Source: a virus. Taken from it: DNA of 28,356 bases. The position numbers were made by a program, and so were the translations under genes. Below the pieces are notes generated by a model, which saw only the letters and a program-made list of their open reading frames with translations, did not search any database and was not told where the DNA came from. The stretch covers positions 1 through 28,356 of IMG/VR virus record IMGVR_UViG_3300032291_003110. One strand, written 5' to 3'. Positions 7,361 to 14,377 of this stretch are shown here, in pieces; the first letter of the stretch is position 1, and each line of letters begins with the position of its first letter.

Positions 7361-7963
7361 CTAGTCCTTGATAGTGATTGTTCTTAAATCTGGATAGTTA
7401 ACTTGTCGAGGTAGTGAGCAGTGTTCTTTAAGTCCTTCCAGCAGTGCTATACCTTGTACAGCTTCTTCTGGTGTGGGCTTGTAGTGATAGCCAACTCTGA
7501 ACTCTTGTTGTTCGATCCAGGGTTTGATATTTAGATCACGACCATCATACCTCATACAAATAATTGTGTCATAGGCCTGCTGGTCATCTAGTATTATAGC
7601 ACCACCACGGCCTATATGTAAAGGCTTGTCATGCCCAAAACTCAGACATTGCATAGCACCTTTTCGGTACATGTTTGGTTCCAATCTGCGAGCCGAGTCC
7701 CATATGCGGGTGCCATGGAATTGGTATTCGCCGGTCCACTCCTCTTCTCGGTAGTAGTATTTGATACCTAGCTTGTGCATGGTCATGGGAATACTCAAAT
7801 ATGTGTAAGGAGTCATTACGACTTCTTTCACACGGTCATACCTTAGACACAGCTCGATAGCGTGTGTACAACAATCAGTCATGATCACATAAGGTGCGCC
7901 AGTGAACTCTGCCAGTGCTGTTTCAAATTCCAATATCTTATCGAACATACCAGTTCCAGGCAT
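7361..7963 (-). CDS. Short DegT/DnrJ/EryC1-type aminotransferase-like protein
   Basis: The 200-residue product covers the PLP-binding large domain of DegT-family sugar aminotransferases. TDCCTHAIELCL (29-40) replaces the usual SGTAAL, EVVMTPYTYLSI (47-58) matches the EVI-P-TF strand, WDSARRL (88-94) carries the PLP-pyridine Asp89, and LSFGHDKPLHIGRGGAII (107-124) carries the Schiff-base Lys113. Family members are usually 360-400 residues, so the C-terminal small domain is absent. No frameshifted remainder is seen downstream, where folE begins 1 base later. The start at 7963 overlaps galE by 26 bases; ATG 7948 is an alternative with a weak GGAA. Likely a nucleotide-sugar enzyme or a PLP-binding derivative. 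Confidence 0.75.
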   Translation of the reverse strand: MPGTGMFDKILEFETALAEFTGAPYVIMTDCCTHAIELCLRYDRVKEVVMTPYTYLSIPMTMHKLGIKYYYREEEWTGEYQFHGTRIWDSARRLEPNMYRKGAMQCLSFGHDKPLHIGRGGAIILDDQQAYDTIICMRYDGRDLNIKPWIEQQEFRVGYHYKPTPEEAVQGIALLEGLKEHCSLPRQVNYPDLRTITIKD

Positions 7964-8888
7964 GTTGTATCATGTCATCTAATGTGTGATGCCGCCACTC
8001 GCCCGCAACCATACCAAATTTGGCAGCACTTGCGGTGAGCATGGGAGGATCGCCCGGCCTAGCCTCTCCCAGTACCACTTTTAATTTTTTTCCAGTTATA
8101 CGCTCAGCTGCGGCAATAATTTCCCGGTTACTGGTTCCTTGGTTGGAGCCTAGATTGTATACACCTGATGGAACATCATGATAGATGGCCAGACTGTGTG
8201 CTCGAGCTATGTCATTCACGTGAACATAATCACGAATGCAAGTGCCGTCAGCGGTGGCAAAGTCTACACCATTCAATGTGAATTCTTGGTCATCTCTTGT
8301 GCTTTCTAACACTCTAGAAATAAGATGTGTGCCATTGGGTGCTTGACCATGTCGACCTTGAGGATCAGCACCACAAGCATTGAAATAACGAAAACTCACA
8401 TAGTCAAGACCATATGCACGATGATATGATTGCAACATCATGTCTACCATGAGTTTGCTTTGACCATACGGTGACACAGGCTCAGCTGGATCAACTTCGT
8501 GTACGGGTAGCATGATTGGTTCGCCATAGGTGGCAGCACTGCTACTGAACACAAACTTAATTCTTGGCATGGCTTTACAAACAATATCCAATAACCGCAG
8601 TGTTTTGACCACATTGTTGTTGTAGTATTCTGAAGGATCTGTCATTGATGGTCCCACAAGACTGGTCCCAGCACAGTGAACAATGGCATTGGGTTGTTTG
8701 GTAATAATCCAACTCAATGCCACATCTGACACAAAGTCTTCAACCAAAAACTTATTATAGATGCCTTGCAAATGACTTGGTGGTTGTCGACGATCAATGC
8801 CATACACTTCGTGCCCTGCGTCTTTTAACAACAGAGCTGTTTGGCCGCCAATGTAGCCAGCTGCCCCAGTAACTACAACTGTGCTCAT
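7938..8888 (-). CDS. galE: UDP-glucose 4-epimerase-like NAD-dependent sugar epimerase
   Basis: A 316-residue extended short-chain dehydrogenase of the GalE type. TGAAGYIGGQ (7-16) is the NAD-binding glycine loop, SSSAATYG (115-122) supplies the catalytic Ser/Thr region, and YGQSK (141-145) the Tyr-x3-Lys pair. RYFNACGADPQG follows, as in GalE. CIRDYVHVNDIARAH and GVYNLGSNQGTSNREI are further GalE signatures. It would interconvert UDP-glucose and UDP-galactose or a related sugar. Its ATG overlaps the glycosyltransferase stop by 4 bases, which points to supply of an activated sugar to that enzyme. Exact substrate not determined. Confidence 0.92.
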   Translation of the reverse strand: MSTVVVTGAAGYIGGQTALLLKDAGHEVYGIDRRQPPSHLQGIYNKFLVEDFVSDVALSWIITKQPNAIVHCAGTSLVGPSMTDPSEYYNNNVVKTLRLLDIVCKAMPRIKFVFSSSAATYGEPIMLPVHEVDPAEPVSPYGQSKLMVDMMLQSYHRAYGLDYVSFRYFNACGADPQGRHGQAPNGTHLISRVLESTRDDQEFTLNGVDFATADGTCIRDYVHVNDIARAHSLAIYHDVPSGVYNLGSNQGTSNREIIAAAERITGKKLKVVLGEARPGDPPMLTASAAKFGMVAGEWRHHTLDDMIQHAWNWYVR

Positions 8889-10099
8889 GATTCGACCTTT
8901 ACTACATGATATTTGGCTTCAGCCACGTGGTCACGGTATTTCGCACCTGCCCGATTCCAGTGCTCACCCAAACCAATAAGAATATCAACAACACGGTCGA
9001 CAGTGCCATTGTTCCAGTCAGATATGAGACCCATGTTGTGATGTGGTTCTCGCAGTAAATTTTGCATCTTGTGATATGCATCATCAATGCTCCACGGCGT
9101 GTACAATCTGTTGGGATCATTGGCAAAGGTTTCGGGGAATGACCGGTATGCCGGATATAACACATTGCACCCAAGAGTATCAGCTTCACTGACTGTATTG
9201 CTGACCCAATCTTGGAGAGCACAGTTGAACAAAACTCTAGTGTTGTTGAGATGATCATAGTATTCATTTTTGCTTATGTTATCATAGATACGGAGTTTGC
9301 CCTCTGTCTCCATGCGGCGGGCACGAGCAACATATTCAGGATTGTTTGATCTAAGTTCTCCACCTGAGTACACACAGAACTCCACTCCCGCTGGACCTTG
9401 TTCGTGAACCATTTCAATCAAGTCCATGAAGAAACCAGGTTGCTTCTCTTGATCCCAACGTGCAGCAAAGCCCACACGGTGTGGACGGTCTTCAAATGGT
9501 CGAATGTTGCCAACACCGCCAATGCGTTCTAGCACTTCCTCTTTGCCAAATGCCAGACCTGAGATGTTGTAGATAGGACAATCCCAACCTGCCACTCGCA
9601 TGTGCATGACCATTTCTTCGTTGGTGGCAAGCACAGCGCCACCTGAATCACGCACTAGTTCACACACCATTTTCTCATACAGGCCCATCCATTTCTGCAT
9701 GCCCCAGACATGAACAAAATCATCAGGGTCAATGCTCTGAGCAAGACAACGAACATAAATCCTGGGCCGCAAAGATTCTGGAACCTGATTGAGTATGTAC
9801 GGAAGGCTTTCAATGCCTGGTTGAAACATGTCTTCAAAGTAGATCACATCTTCATTGGTTACTTCTCCTTGTTGCATTAGTCGCACAAGGTTCATGAGTT
9901 GGCTCATACCAAAATAACTACGGCCATGTGCATCCAGCACCTGTCCCACAACAATCTTCTGACTGTTGTCTAAGGTCAAGCCCGGCACATACACCACATT
10001 CAGTCCGCGACGTTCAAACACACGTCGATTCCATTCAGTTAGTTGTAGAGTGTATCTTGCTTCATACGACTCCAGTCCCATGTAGTACAGTTTTCTCAT
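8885..10099 (-). CDS. GT-B fold glycosyltransferase
   Basis: A 404-residue protein with the layout of GT-B (family 4-like) glycosyltransferases. A C-terminal Rossmann domain begins around VGFAARWDQEKQPGFFMDLI (209-228), the counterpart of the grl..eKg motif. NTVSEADTLGCNVLYPAYRSFPE (about 300-322) holds the glutamates and glycine that bind the nucleotide sugar. The N-terminal domain has LATNEEMVMHM near its end, typical of the acceptor-side domain. It is coupled by 4-base overlaps to the 74-residue protein upstream and to galE downstream. The acceptor may be a surface glycan or modified phage DNA; the sequence does not decide. Confidence 0.82.
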   Translation of the reverse strand: MRKLYYMGLESYEARYTLQLTEWNRRVFERRGLNVVYVPGLTLDNSQKIVVGQVLDAHGRSYFGMSQLMNLVRLMQQGEVTNEDVIYFEDMFQPGIESLPYILNQVPESLRPRIYVRCLAQSIDPDDFVHVWGMQKWMGLYEKMVCELVRDSGGAVLATNEEMVMHMRVAGWDCPIYNISGLAFGKEEVLERIGGVGNIRPFEDRPHRVGFAARWDQEKQPGFFMDLIEMVHEQGPAGVEFCVYSGGELRSNNPEYVARARRMETEGKLRIYDNISKNEYYDHLNNTRVLFNCALQDWVSNTVSEADTLGCNVLYPAYRSFPETFANDPNRLYTPWSIDDAYHKMQNLLREPHHNMGLISDWNNGTVDRVVDILIGLGEHWNRAGAKYRDHVAEAKYHVVKVES

Positions 10100-10320
10100 G
10101 AGCGATATCCTGCCAGGCGACGAGTGTCCTCATCCCACATGTTTTTGGCATACTTGCCAGCATGCCACTTGCTGAACTGCTGCCAGGCATAGGTTTTAAA
10201 ATTGTAGAGATCGCCTTCGTTGTAGCGATATCCATAGTCCTGACAGAACTCTTGGAATACTTCCAAGTCGTCAAAAATCTCTGTGACTCGGGGGTTGGGT
10301 TTGAATGAGGGTCTTGCCAT
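10096..10320 (-). CDS. Small conserved phage protein of unknown function
   Basis: A 74-residue basic and aromatic protein starting MARPSFKPNPRVTEIFDDLE. It resembles short hypothetical proteins I recall from T4-like cyanophages with the same NPRV-EIFDDLE / FC-DYGYR pattern, but no function is known to me. AAGGAG lies 6 bases before the ATG at 10320 and partly overlaps the stop of the upstream gene. The open frame extends 7 codons further, but the ribosome-binding site supports the shorter form. The stop overlaps the glycosyltransferase start by 4 bases. Confidence 0.72.
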   Translation of the reverse strand: MARPSFKPNPRVTEIFDDLEVFQEFCQDYGYRYNEGDLYNFKTYAWQQFSKWHAGKYAKNMWDEDTRRLAGYRS

Positions 10321-10330
10321 GTTGTACTCC

Positions 10331-10774
10331 TTAAATGACAATGTTGTTATAGGGTTGGGTTAATTCGTATTTGATCAAGGCACCGTTTTCGCCATCTTCG
10401 GAGACTTCAATCCACACTGCTCGGTTGGGATAGCGATTGGCTATTTGTATATATAGGTCGTCTGCCATCATCTCGCAACTTTTGTAGTCTAGTTGTAGAG
10501 TATTATCTCGGTAGAGATTTTCAAGCCAGCGTTTGAATTGAATGAATTCAATGTCTCTATCATTGTGTACAACATCAATCCACACCCGGAAATGAAAAAT
10601 GTGACGATGAGGATGTGCAAGAAACGAAACATCGTATTCATCACCTGTGGCCAGTTCAGGATTTGTGGCAGCCGCAGGATATCTGTGCATGCCTTCCTTT
10701 TGAAATGTGACCCATATTTTTTTCTGTGCATGGTGCATCACTCGGTCTATTACTGCTCGTTGTTCTTGGTTCAT
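10331..10774 (-). CDS. QueD-like T-fold protein (second 6-pyruvoyl-tetrahydropterin synthase homologue)
   Basis: A 147-residue protein whose motifs align with QueD/PTPS T-fold enzymes. EGMHRYP (27-33) matches the FsAAHRLP strand with zinc ligand His30, and PHRHIFHF (55-62) matches LHGHsFhf with His56 and His58. DRDIEFIQFKRWLENLY (72-88) corresponds to the VxDF..lk helix, and IEVSEDGENGA (122-132) to the C-terminal substrate-binding glutamate strand. The family's catalytic cysteine, four residues before the HxH, is absent (Leu52). It therefore complements the other homologue at 3212-3697, which keeps the cysteine but has lost zinc histidines. It is coupled by 4-base overlap to the nuclease-like gene upstream. 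Confidence 0.7.
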   Translation of the reverse strand: MNQEQRAVIDRVMHHAQKKIWVTFQKEGMHRYPAAATNPELATGDEYDVSFLAHPHRHIFHFRVWIDVVHNDRDIEFIQFKRWLENLYRDNTLQLDYKSCEMMADDLYIQIANRYPNRAVWIEVSEDGENGALIKYELTQPYNNIVI

Positions 10775-11322
10775 TCGAATAAGTCCTTGAAAGTTGAAGT
10801 TGACATGTTTTCCAGTTTGGTCATTGCACCATCAGTCAATCTAAAGTCATAAGACCTAGACGTCTTGGGACTGGTGCGTTCAAAAATTCCATATGGTCCA
10901 CCATATATGTAATTGCTGTCATCGCCTGCAATAATTTTTGCTCTGGCTGCCTCATATGATTCTTCAATTTTTTGTTGTATGAAAGGATTGGTAAAGTCAT
11001 ACATGTCGGCACTGACAATGACCTGATTCTGAGTTTTTACTCTGAGTTGTTGTTGTATCTTATCATGAATAGGAGATTCTGAGTATGGTGTGACTTTGAT
11101 GTCCTCAGGCAACATCTTGCCTATGTTTTGAGCCGATGTTGAATCCACATCTCTGCTTTTTACTTCAAATCCGTATGCAGGAACATCAACCCCCGGACCA
11201 TGACGATGCATGGGCCAGCCATGTGCTGCCATTATGTTTTCTACTTCTCGTCCGGCTGCACCGTTGGTCTTTGGTGGCACTGTCCGTCCTACCAAATGTT
11301 TGACTTGTTTGATTTTTGTCAT
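10771..11322 (-). CDS. Uncharacterised protein, possible PD-(D/E)XK nuclease fold
   Basis: A 183-residue protein. Glu26 in AAGREVENIM, then GVDVPAYGFEVKSRD (44-58), give an E...D46...E53-x-K55 arrangement that resembles the PD-(D/E)XK nuclease core, where GVDV is the metal-binding strand and FEVKSR the catalytic strand. The D to ExK spacing (6 residues) is short but seen in some members. The remainder has no clear motif. If correct it could be a DNA endonuclease acting beside a DNA-modification pathway, but this rests on a short motif only. It lies 1 base after the 99-residue gene and overlaps the QueD-like gene by 4 bases. Confidence 0.5.
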   Translation of the reverse strand: MTKIKQVKHLVGRTVPPKTNGAAGREVENIMAAHGWPMHRHGPGVDVPAYGFEVKSRDVDSTSAQNIGKMLPEDIKVTPYSESPIHDKIQQQLRVKTQNQVIVSADMYDFTNPFIQQKIEESYEAARAKIIAGDDSNYIYGGPYGIFERTSPKTSRSYDFRLTDGAMTKLENMSTSTFKDLFE

Positions 11323-11323
11323 G

Positions 11324-11623
11324 TTAAGACTTCAAACTTTCAAATGTTACAATCTTGCCCAGAGCCTCACCAAGATTTTCATCTGGATGTACAATGTGTA
11401 ACTCACAGTGGTGTTGGTCCTTGCGTTCATCGTAACGATTGACCTCTACCAGCACACCGCCATTGGCACGATACACAATAAAGTTCATTCTATGCCGACT
11501 GCTGCCAATGTCCGCCGTGTCTCTTGAGATGCTGTTTGATAATCTATCTACCTCACAGGCTGTGTTTTCACGGTTTCTGATGCGCTTGGCACGCCGTAAT
11601 ATCCAGTTGTCAAGCCATTTCAT
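11324..11623 (-). CDS. Small protein of unknown function
   Basis: A 99-residue protein with a highly basic N-terminus (MKWLDNWILRRAKRIRNRE). A beta-rich second half contains MNFIVYRANGGVLVEVNRY and HCELHIVHPDENLGEALGKI. I recognise the general look of a conserved phage hypothetical but no named family. The ATG overlaps the stop of the 165-residue DpdA-adjacent gene by 4 bases, so it is translated from the same run. Confidence 0.6.
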   Translation of the reverse strand: MKWLDNWILRRAKRIRNRENTACEVDRLSNSISRDTADIGSSRHRMNFIVYRANGGVLVEVNRYDERKDQHHCELHIVHPDENLGEALGKIVTFESLKS

Positions 11624-12117
11624 AATTCTCTATCACCTTTGTAATCATCCCAACTGGTAAATGTTTCACGGCTCATTAAGCTGTGTAGACTGTGGCACCA
11701 GACGCCGGGATTGGTAGCGTCAAAGTCCTTGTCATCTATTTTTAACATTGTATTATAATTCCATAGTTTTGTATACGGCACACTTACTCGAATCTGTGGA
11801 ATAAAGTTGCGATAATCACACAAGCCGCCATCATTGAATTCTTCTACATGTGTGACGGGAATGTCCAGGCTGCACAAATAGCCCAGGGCCAAAAAGTGTG
11901 AGACCATGCGTTCCCACTGAGCCCATTCTTCAACTTTCTGCGGAGCAAAACTGTGGTTGGCACCAAAGAATATGTGCTCACAACCTGCCATTTTGGCTGC
12001 AATATCAGCAATGGGTTGTAGCCCCACCACAAACAATGTGCGTTTGCCAAACGCAGGTGTGCGTTCTACTTCGATCCCAATAAAGAAATCAACGTTTGCA
12101 TGTCCTTCACGCTTCAT
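11620..12117 (-). CDS. Uncharacterised protein coupled to the DpdA-like transglycosylase
   Basis: A 165-residue protein starting MKREGHANVDFFIGIEVERT, with GKRTLFVVGLQPIADIA and CEHIFFGANHSF further on. The strand-helix alternation and conserved-looking charged turns suggest an alpha/beta enzyme or barrel fragment. There is no CxxxCxxC cluster, so it is not the radical SAM enzyme QueE. Its ATG overlaps the stop of the transglycosylase gene by 4 bases, so a job in the same modification step or as a partner subunit is a reasonable guess. No function can be assigned from sequence alone. Confidence 0.6.
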   Translation of the reverse strand: MKREGHANVDFFIGIEVERTPAFGKRTLFVVGLQPIADIAAKMAGCEHIFFGANHSFAPQKVEEWAQWERMVSHFLALGYLCSLDIPVTHVEEFNDGGLCDYRNFIPQIRVSVPYTKLWNYNTMLKIDDKDFDATNPGVWCHSLHSLMSRETFTSWDDYKGDREL

Positions 12118-13799
12118 ACTGTAGTCTCCAAGTTGTCAAGTTTGCCGGAATCAAAATCTTCTTGTTCAGTTTGCTCATATTCAAACAGCGCATTAAATTG
12201 GCTATGAGAGTTGGTGGTGTTTTTGCCCTTGAATCCACGTGTGCCAACAATTTGATTCCAGTAACCAGTCTTGCCTGTGTAAGCAGGCCGTTCAATCACA
12301 GCCATAGCACTGGCTCTGTCTGGTGCTGAAAAAATTTCTTCTACAATGTTTTCAAAATACTCGTAATCACCGCCGTCACGTTGCATCATGGCAGGGTGTT
12401 CTCCTGCATCAAAACGTCTGTTGGCTTCCTGCACAGCAGTCAAGTGCATCCAAACATTGTGACCCATGAGCAGTGCATAACTAAAACTGTCCCACGATGT
12501 TTTGCCTTCTTTGCCATTTTTATTTAGATCACCTGGTCCGTAGATGCAAATATCTTTCATCTTGAGCATGTCACTGATGGGACTGTCTTGCCAGTTTTTA
12601 ATATTACTTGTGCTTGGCAGATCAGCTAACAATCCCACACTCCACTTGCGAGTATCCTGTGCATACTTTTTGTCATCCAACACAGGTGCCATGCGATATG
12701 ACCATTTTGAATCATGTTCGAACACATTCTCATAATACACCTGACCATTGGCTGTGGCGAGGAATGGGCTGGCACAATCAAAGGATATAGTAAAACTCGG
12801 ATTAACGTATTTTCTAACAGCCCTTTGAATCACGGTGAGTAGCACAGCCCATTCCAACTTTGATGTTCCCAAGAAGTGCATCCAGTCATGTATGCCTTCT
12901 TGTAACAAATTGTCATAACGAAGTGCAACCAGTCGAGTCAGTATCAGTTGAACATCGCACATGTTTTGTCCGCCCATGGCCCAGCCGTCAAAGTGTGTGC
13001 TGGGATACACAGCAGGATCACAAAATTCTTTCATTTCCTGATACCAATCTTCAGCACTGGCATGACCATCGCCTTGCAACACATTCAAGAACCGGGCGCC
13101 GCCTTCTTTGGCACCTCGACGGTGAGCCATAAAATACAAGTTGTTGTATTTGGTTGCTGCAACAGCTTCATCCAGTGTTTTGATACCACAAGCATCACTG
13201 GCTTTTTTATCGTGTATGACCCAGGTAGGAATATCAAGAATCATTCCATAGTCCGCAATGCTGTCTAACCAACGCAACACTGCATCACGTTTTTTCTGAG
13301 CAGCATCCAACAACTTTTGATAGTCAGCGGCCGGGTCTTTTTTGATTTTTTTACCTTTGGCATTGATCACTTCAGTTGGACCTTGTGCAATCAATGCAGC
13401 CATTTTGTCTTGCACTGCTTGACTGGTTGGATCACGCCATTCACCTTCCCACAAGCCTTTGGCAATTTGGAATCCACCAGAGTCACCCAGCATGAACGTG
13501 CCTGGTTCGCGATTACGAACCATGTCCTCAGACCAATCTTGTTTGGTCAAATCCAAGTTGGCATGTCCTGCTGAATACAAACTCCATCGATATGGAAACA
13601 ATGCCTTCTGACTGTTGAGCCAGTTCATTTGTTCCATGTCTGTCAATCCCTGTGGAAACCTTGCAGGATCCACATACAGCTCGTTGCGTTGCTTGCCCAC
13701 AAATGTGGCATAGAAACCTGATATAGCAGGCAGAAATACAGCCCATTTACTAAGGCCATCTGTGCCGATCTGTGTCTCTGTTAAATTGTGTTCAGTCAT
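12114..13799 (-). CDS. dpdA: DpdA-like tRNA-guanine-transglycosylase-family protein
   Basis: A 561-residue protein carrying the ordered motifs of the TGT superfamily: MLGDSGGFQI (103-112) with base-binding Asp106, FLNVLQGDGH (237-246), GWAMGGQ (272-278), HFLGTSKLEW (308-317), and SFDCASPF (339-346) with the candidate nucleophile Asp341. I see no CxCxxC zinc site as in classical tRNA TGT. TGT homologues in phages (DpdA) exchange guanine for a 7-deazaguanine in DNA, which protects against restriction. Companion folE and QueD genes in the same run favour that over a tRNA role. The start overlaps the 2OG-oxygenase-like gene by 4 bases. DNA versus tRNA as substrate is inferred from context. Confidence 0.82.
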   Translation of the reverse strand: MTEHNLTETQIGTDGLSKWAVFLPAISGFYATFVGKQRNELYVDPARFPQGLTDMEQMNWLNSQKALFPYRWSLYSAGHANLDLTKQDWSEDMVRNREPGTFMLGDSGGFQIAKGLWEGEWRDPTSQAVQDKMAALIAQGPTEVINAKGKKIKKDPAADYQKLLDAAQKKRDAVLRWLDSIADYGMILDIPTWVIHDKKASDACGIKTLDEAVAATKYNNLYFMAHRRGAKEGGARFLNVLQGDGHASAEDWYQEMKEFCDPAVYPSTHFDGWAMGGQNMCDVQLILTRLVALRYDNLLQEGIHDWMHFLGTSKLEWAVLLTVIQRAVRKYVNPSFTISFDCASPFLATANGQVYYENVFEHDSKWSYRMAPVLDDKKYAQDTRKWSVGLLADLPSTSNIKNWQDSPISDMLKMKDICIYGPGDLNKNGKEGKTSWDSFSYALLMGHNVWMHLTAVQEANRRFDAGEHPAMMQRDGGDYEYFENIVEEIFSAPDRASAMAVIERPAYTGKTGYWNQIVGTRGFKGKNTTNSHSQFNALFEYEQTEQEDFDSGKLDNLETTV

Positions 13800-14377
13800 A
13801 TTGTTAAAAAACCTGTGATATTACATGTCCACTTGGCCGCTAAGCCTACATTTGCGGACAAATGATCAGTACCAGGATGCCATACTACAATATCGCCTTG
13901 TTTCCAGTGGGTCAGTATAGAATCTTTTACTTGCAGTACATGTCCTAATTTCCAGTCCTCCATAAATACAAGGAAACGCCAAATTGGTCTGGTATCGTTT
14001 GGGTGCTGTTGTTTTAAGAAAAAGAATCTATCCATGTGCCACGGTAGTATTTGTCCCGGATCTTGTCGTGTCAAGGTAGCCACTGCACAATCCAATGGCA
14101 ATTGTGCAATTATATGTTGTTCCCATGCAAATGTCAATTTGTCTGGACCATTGGTAGTTTTCCAAATTTTTGTATTATGAGCGGTGTAACCATACAAAGA
14201 ATATTGATTGGTAACTTGACTTAACTCTTTACTGACATGGTCATTATGTTCAATAATACTGGTTAATCTTGTTGTGTCAGTTAATATTGATTTTAAATCG
14301 GTTTGGACCATATCCCAGTCTAAATCAATTTTACCGCAGTAAATGTAATCGTTGTCAAAGTTCTTGTTGAAGTTCAT
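13796..14377 (-). CDS. 2OG-Fe(II) oxygenase-like (aspartyl-hydroxylase-type) protein
   Basis: A 193-residue double-stranded beta-helix candidate. PGQILPWHMDRF (107-118) contains an HxD pair (His114, Asp116), RFLVFMEDW (134-142) is the following strand, and GDIVVWHPGTDHLSANVG (161-178) supplies the distal histidine (His167 or His172). This matches the spacing of aspartyl/asparaginyl hydroxylase-like 2OG-dependent dioxygenases, which are common in T4-like marine phages. The gene is AT-rich, overlaps the PLP-fold gene upstream by 23 bases, and is coupled to the transglycosylase by ATGA. Hydroxylation of a protein or of the modified base are both possible. Confidence 0.72.
   Translation of the reverse strand: MNFNKNFDNDYIYCGKIDLDWDMVQTDLKSILTDTTRLTSIIEHNDHVSKELSQVTNQYSLYGYTAHNTKIWKTTNGPDKLTFAWEQHIIAQLPLDCAVATLTRQDPGQILPWHMDRFFFLKQQHPNDTRPIWRFLVFMEDWKLGHVLQVKDSILTHWKQGDIVVWHPGTDHLSANVGLAAKWTCNITGFLTI

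Noticed and set aside
13961-13968. CATAAATA on the plus strand
   Set aside because: It lies antisense inside the 2OG-oxygenase-like gene with no plus-strand gene downstream, so it is treated as chance.
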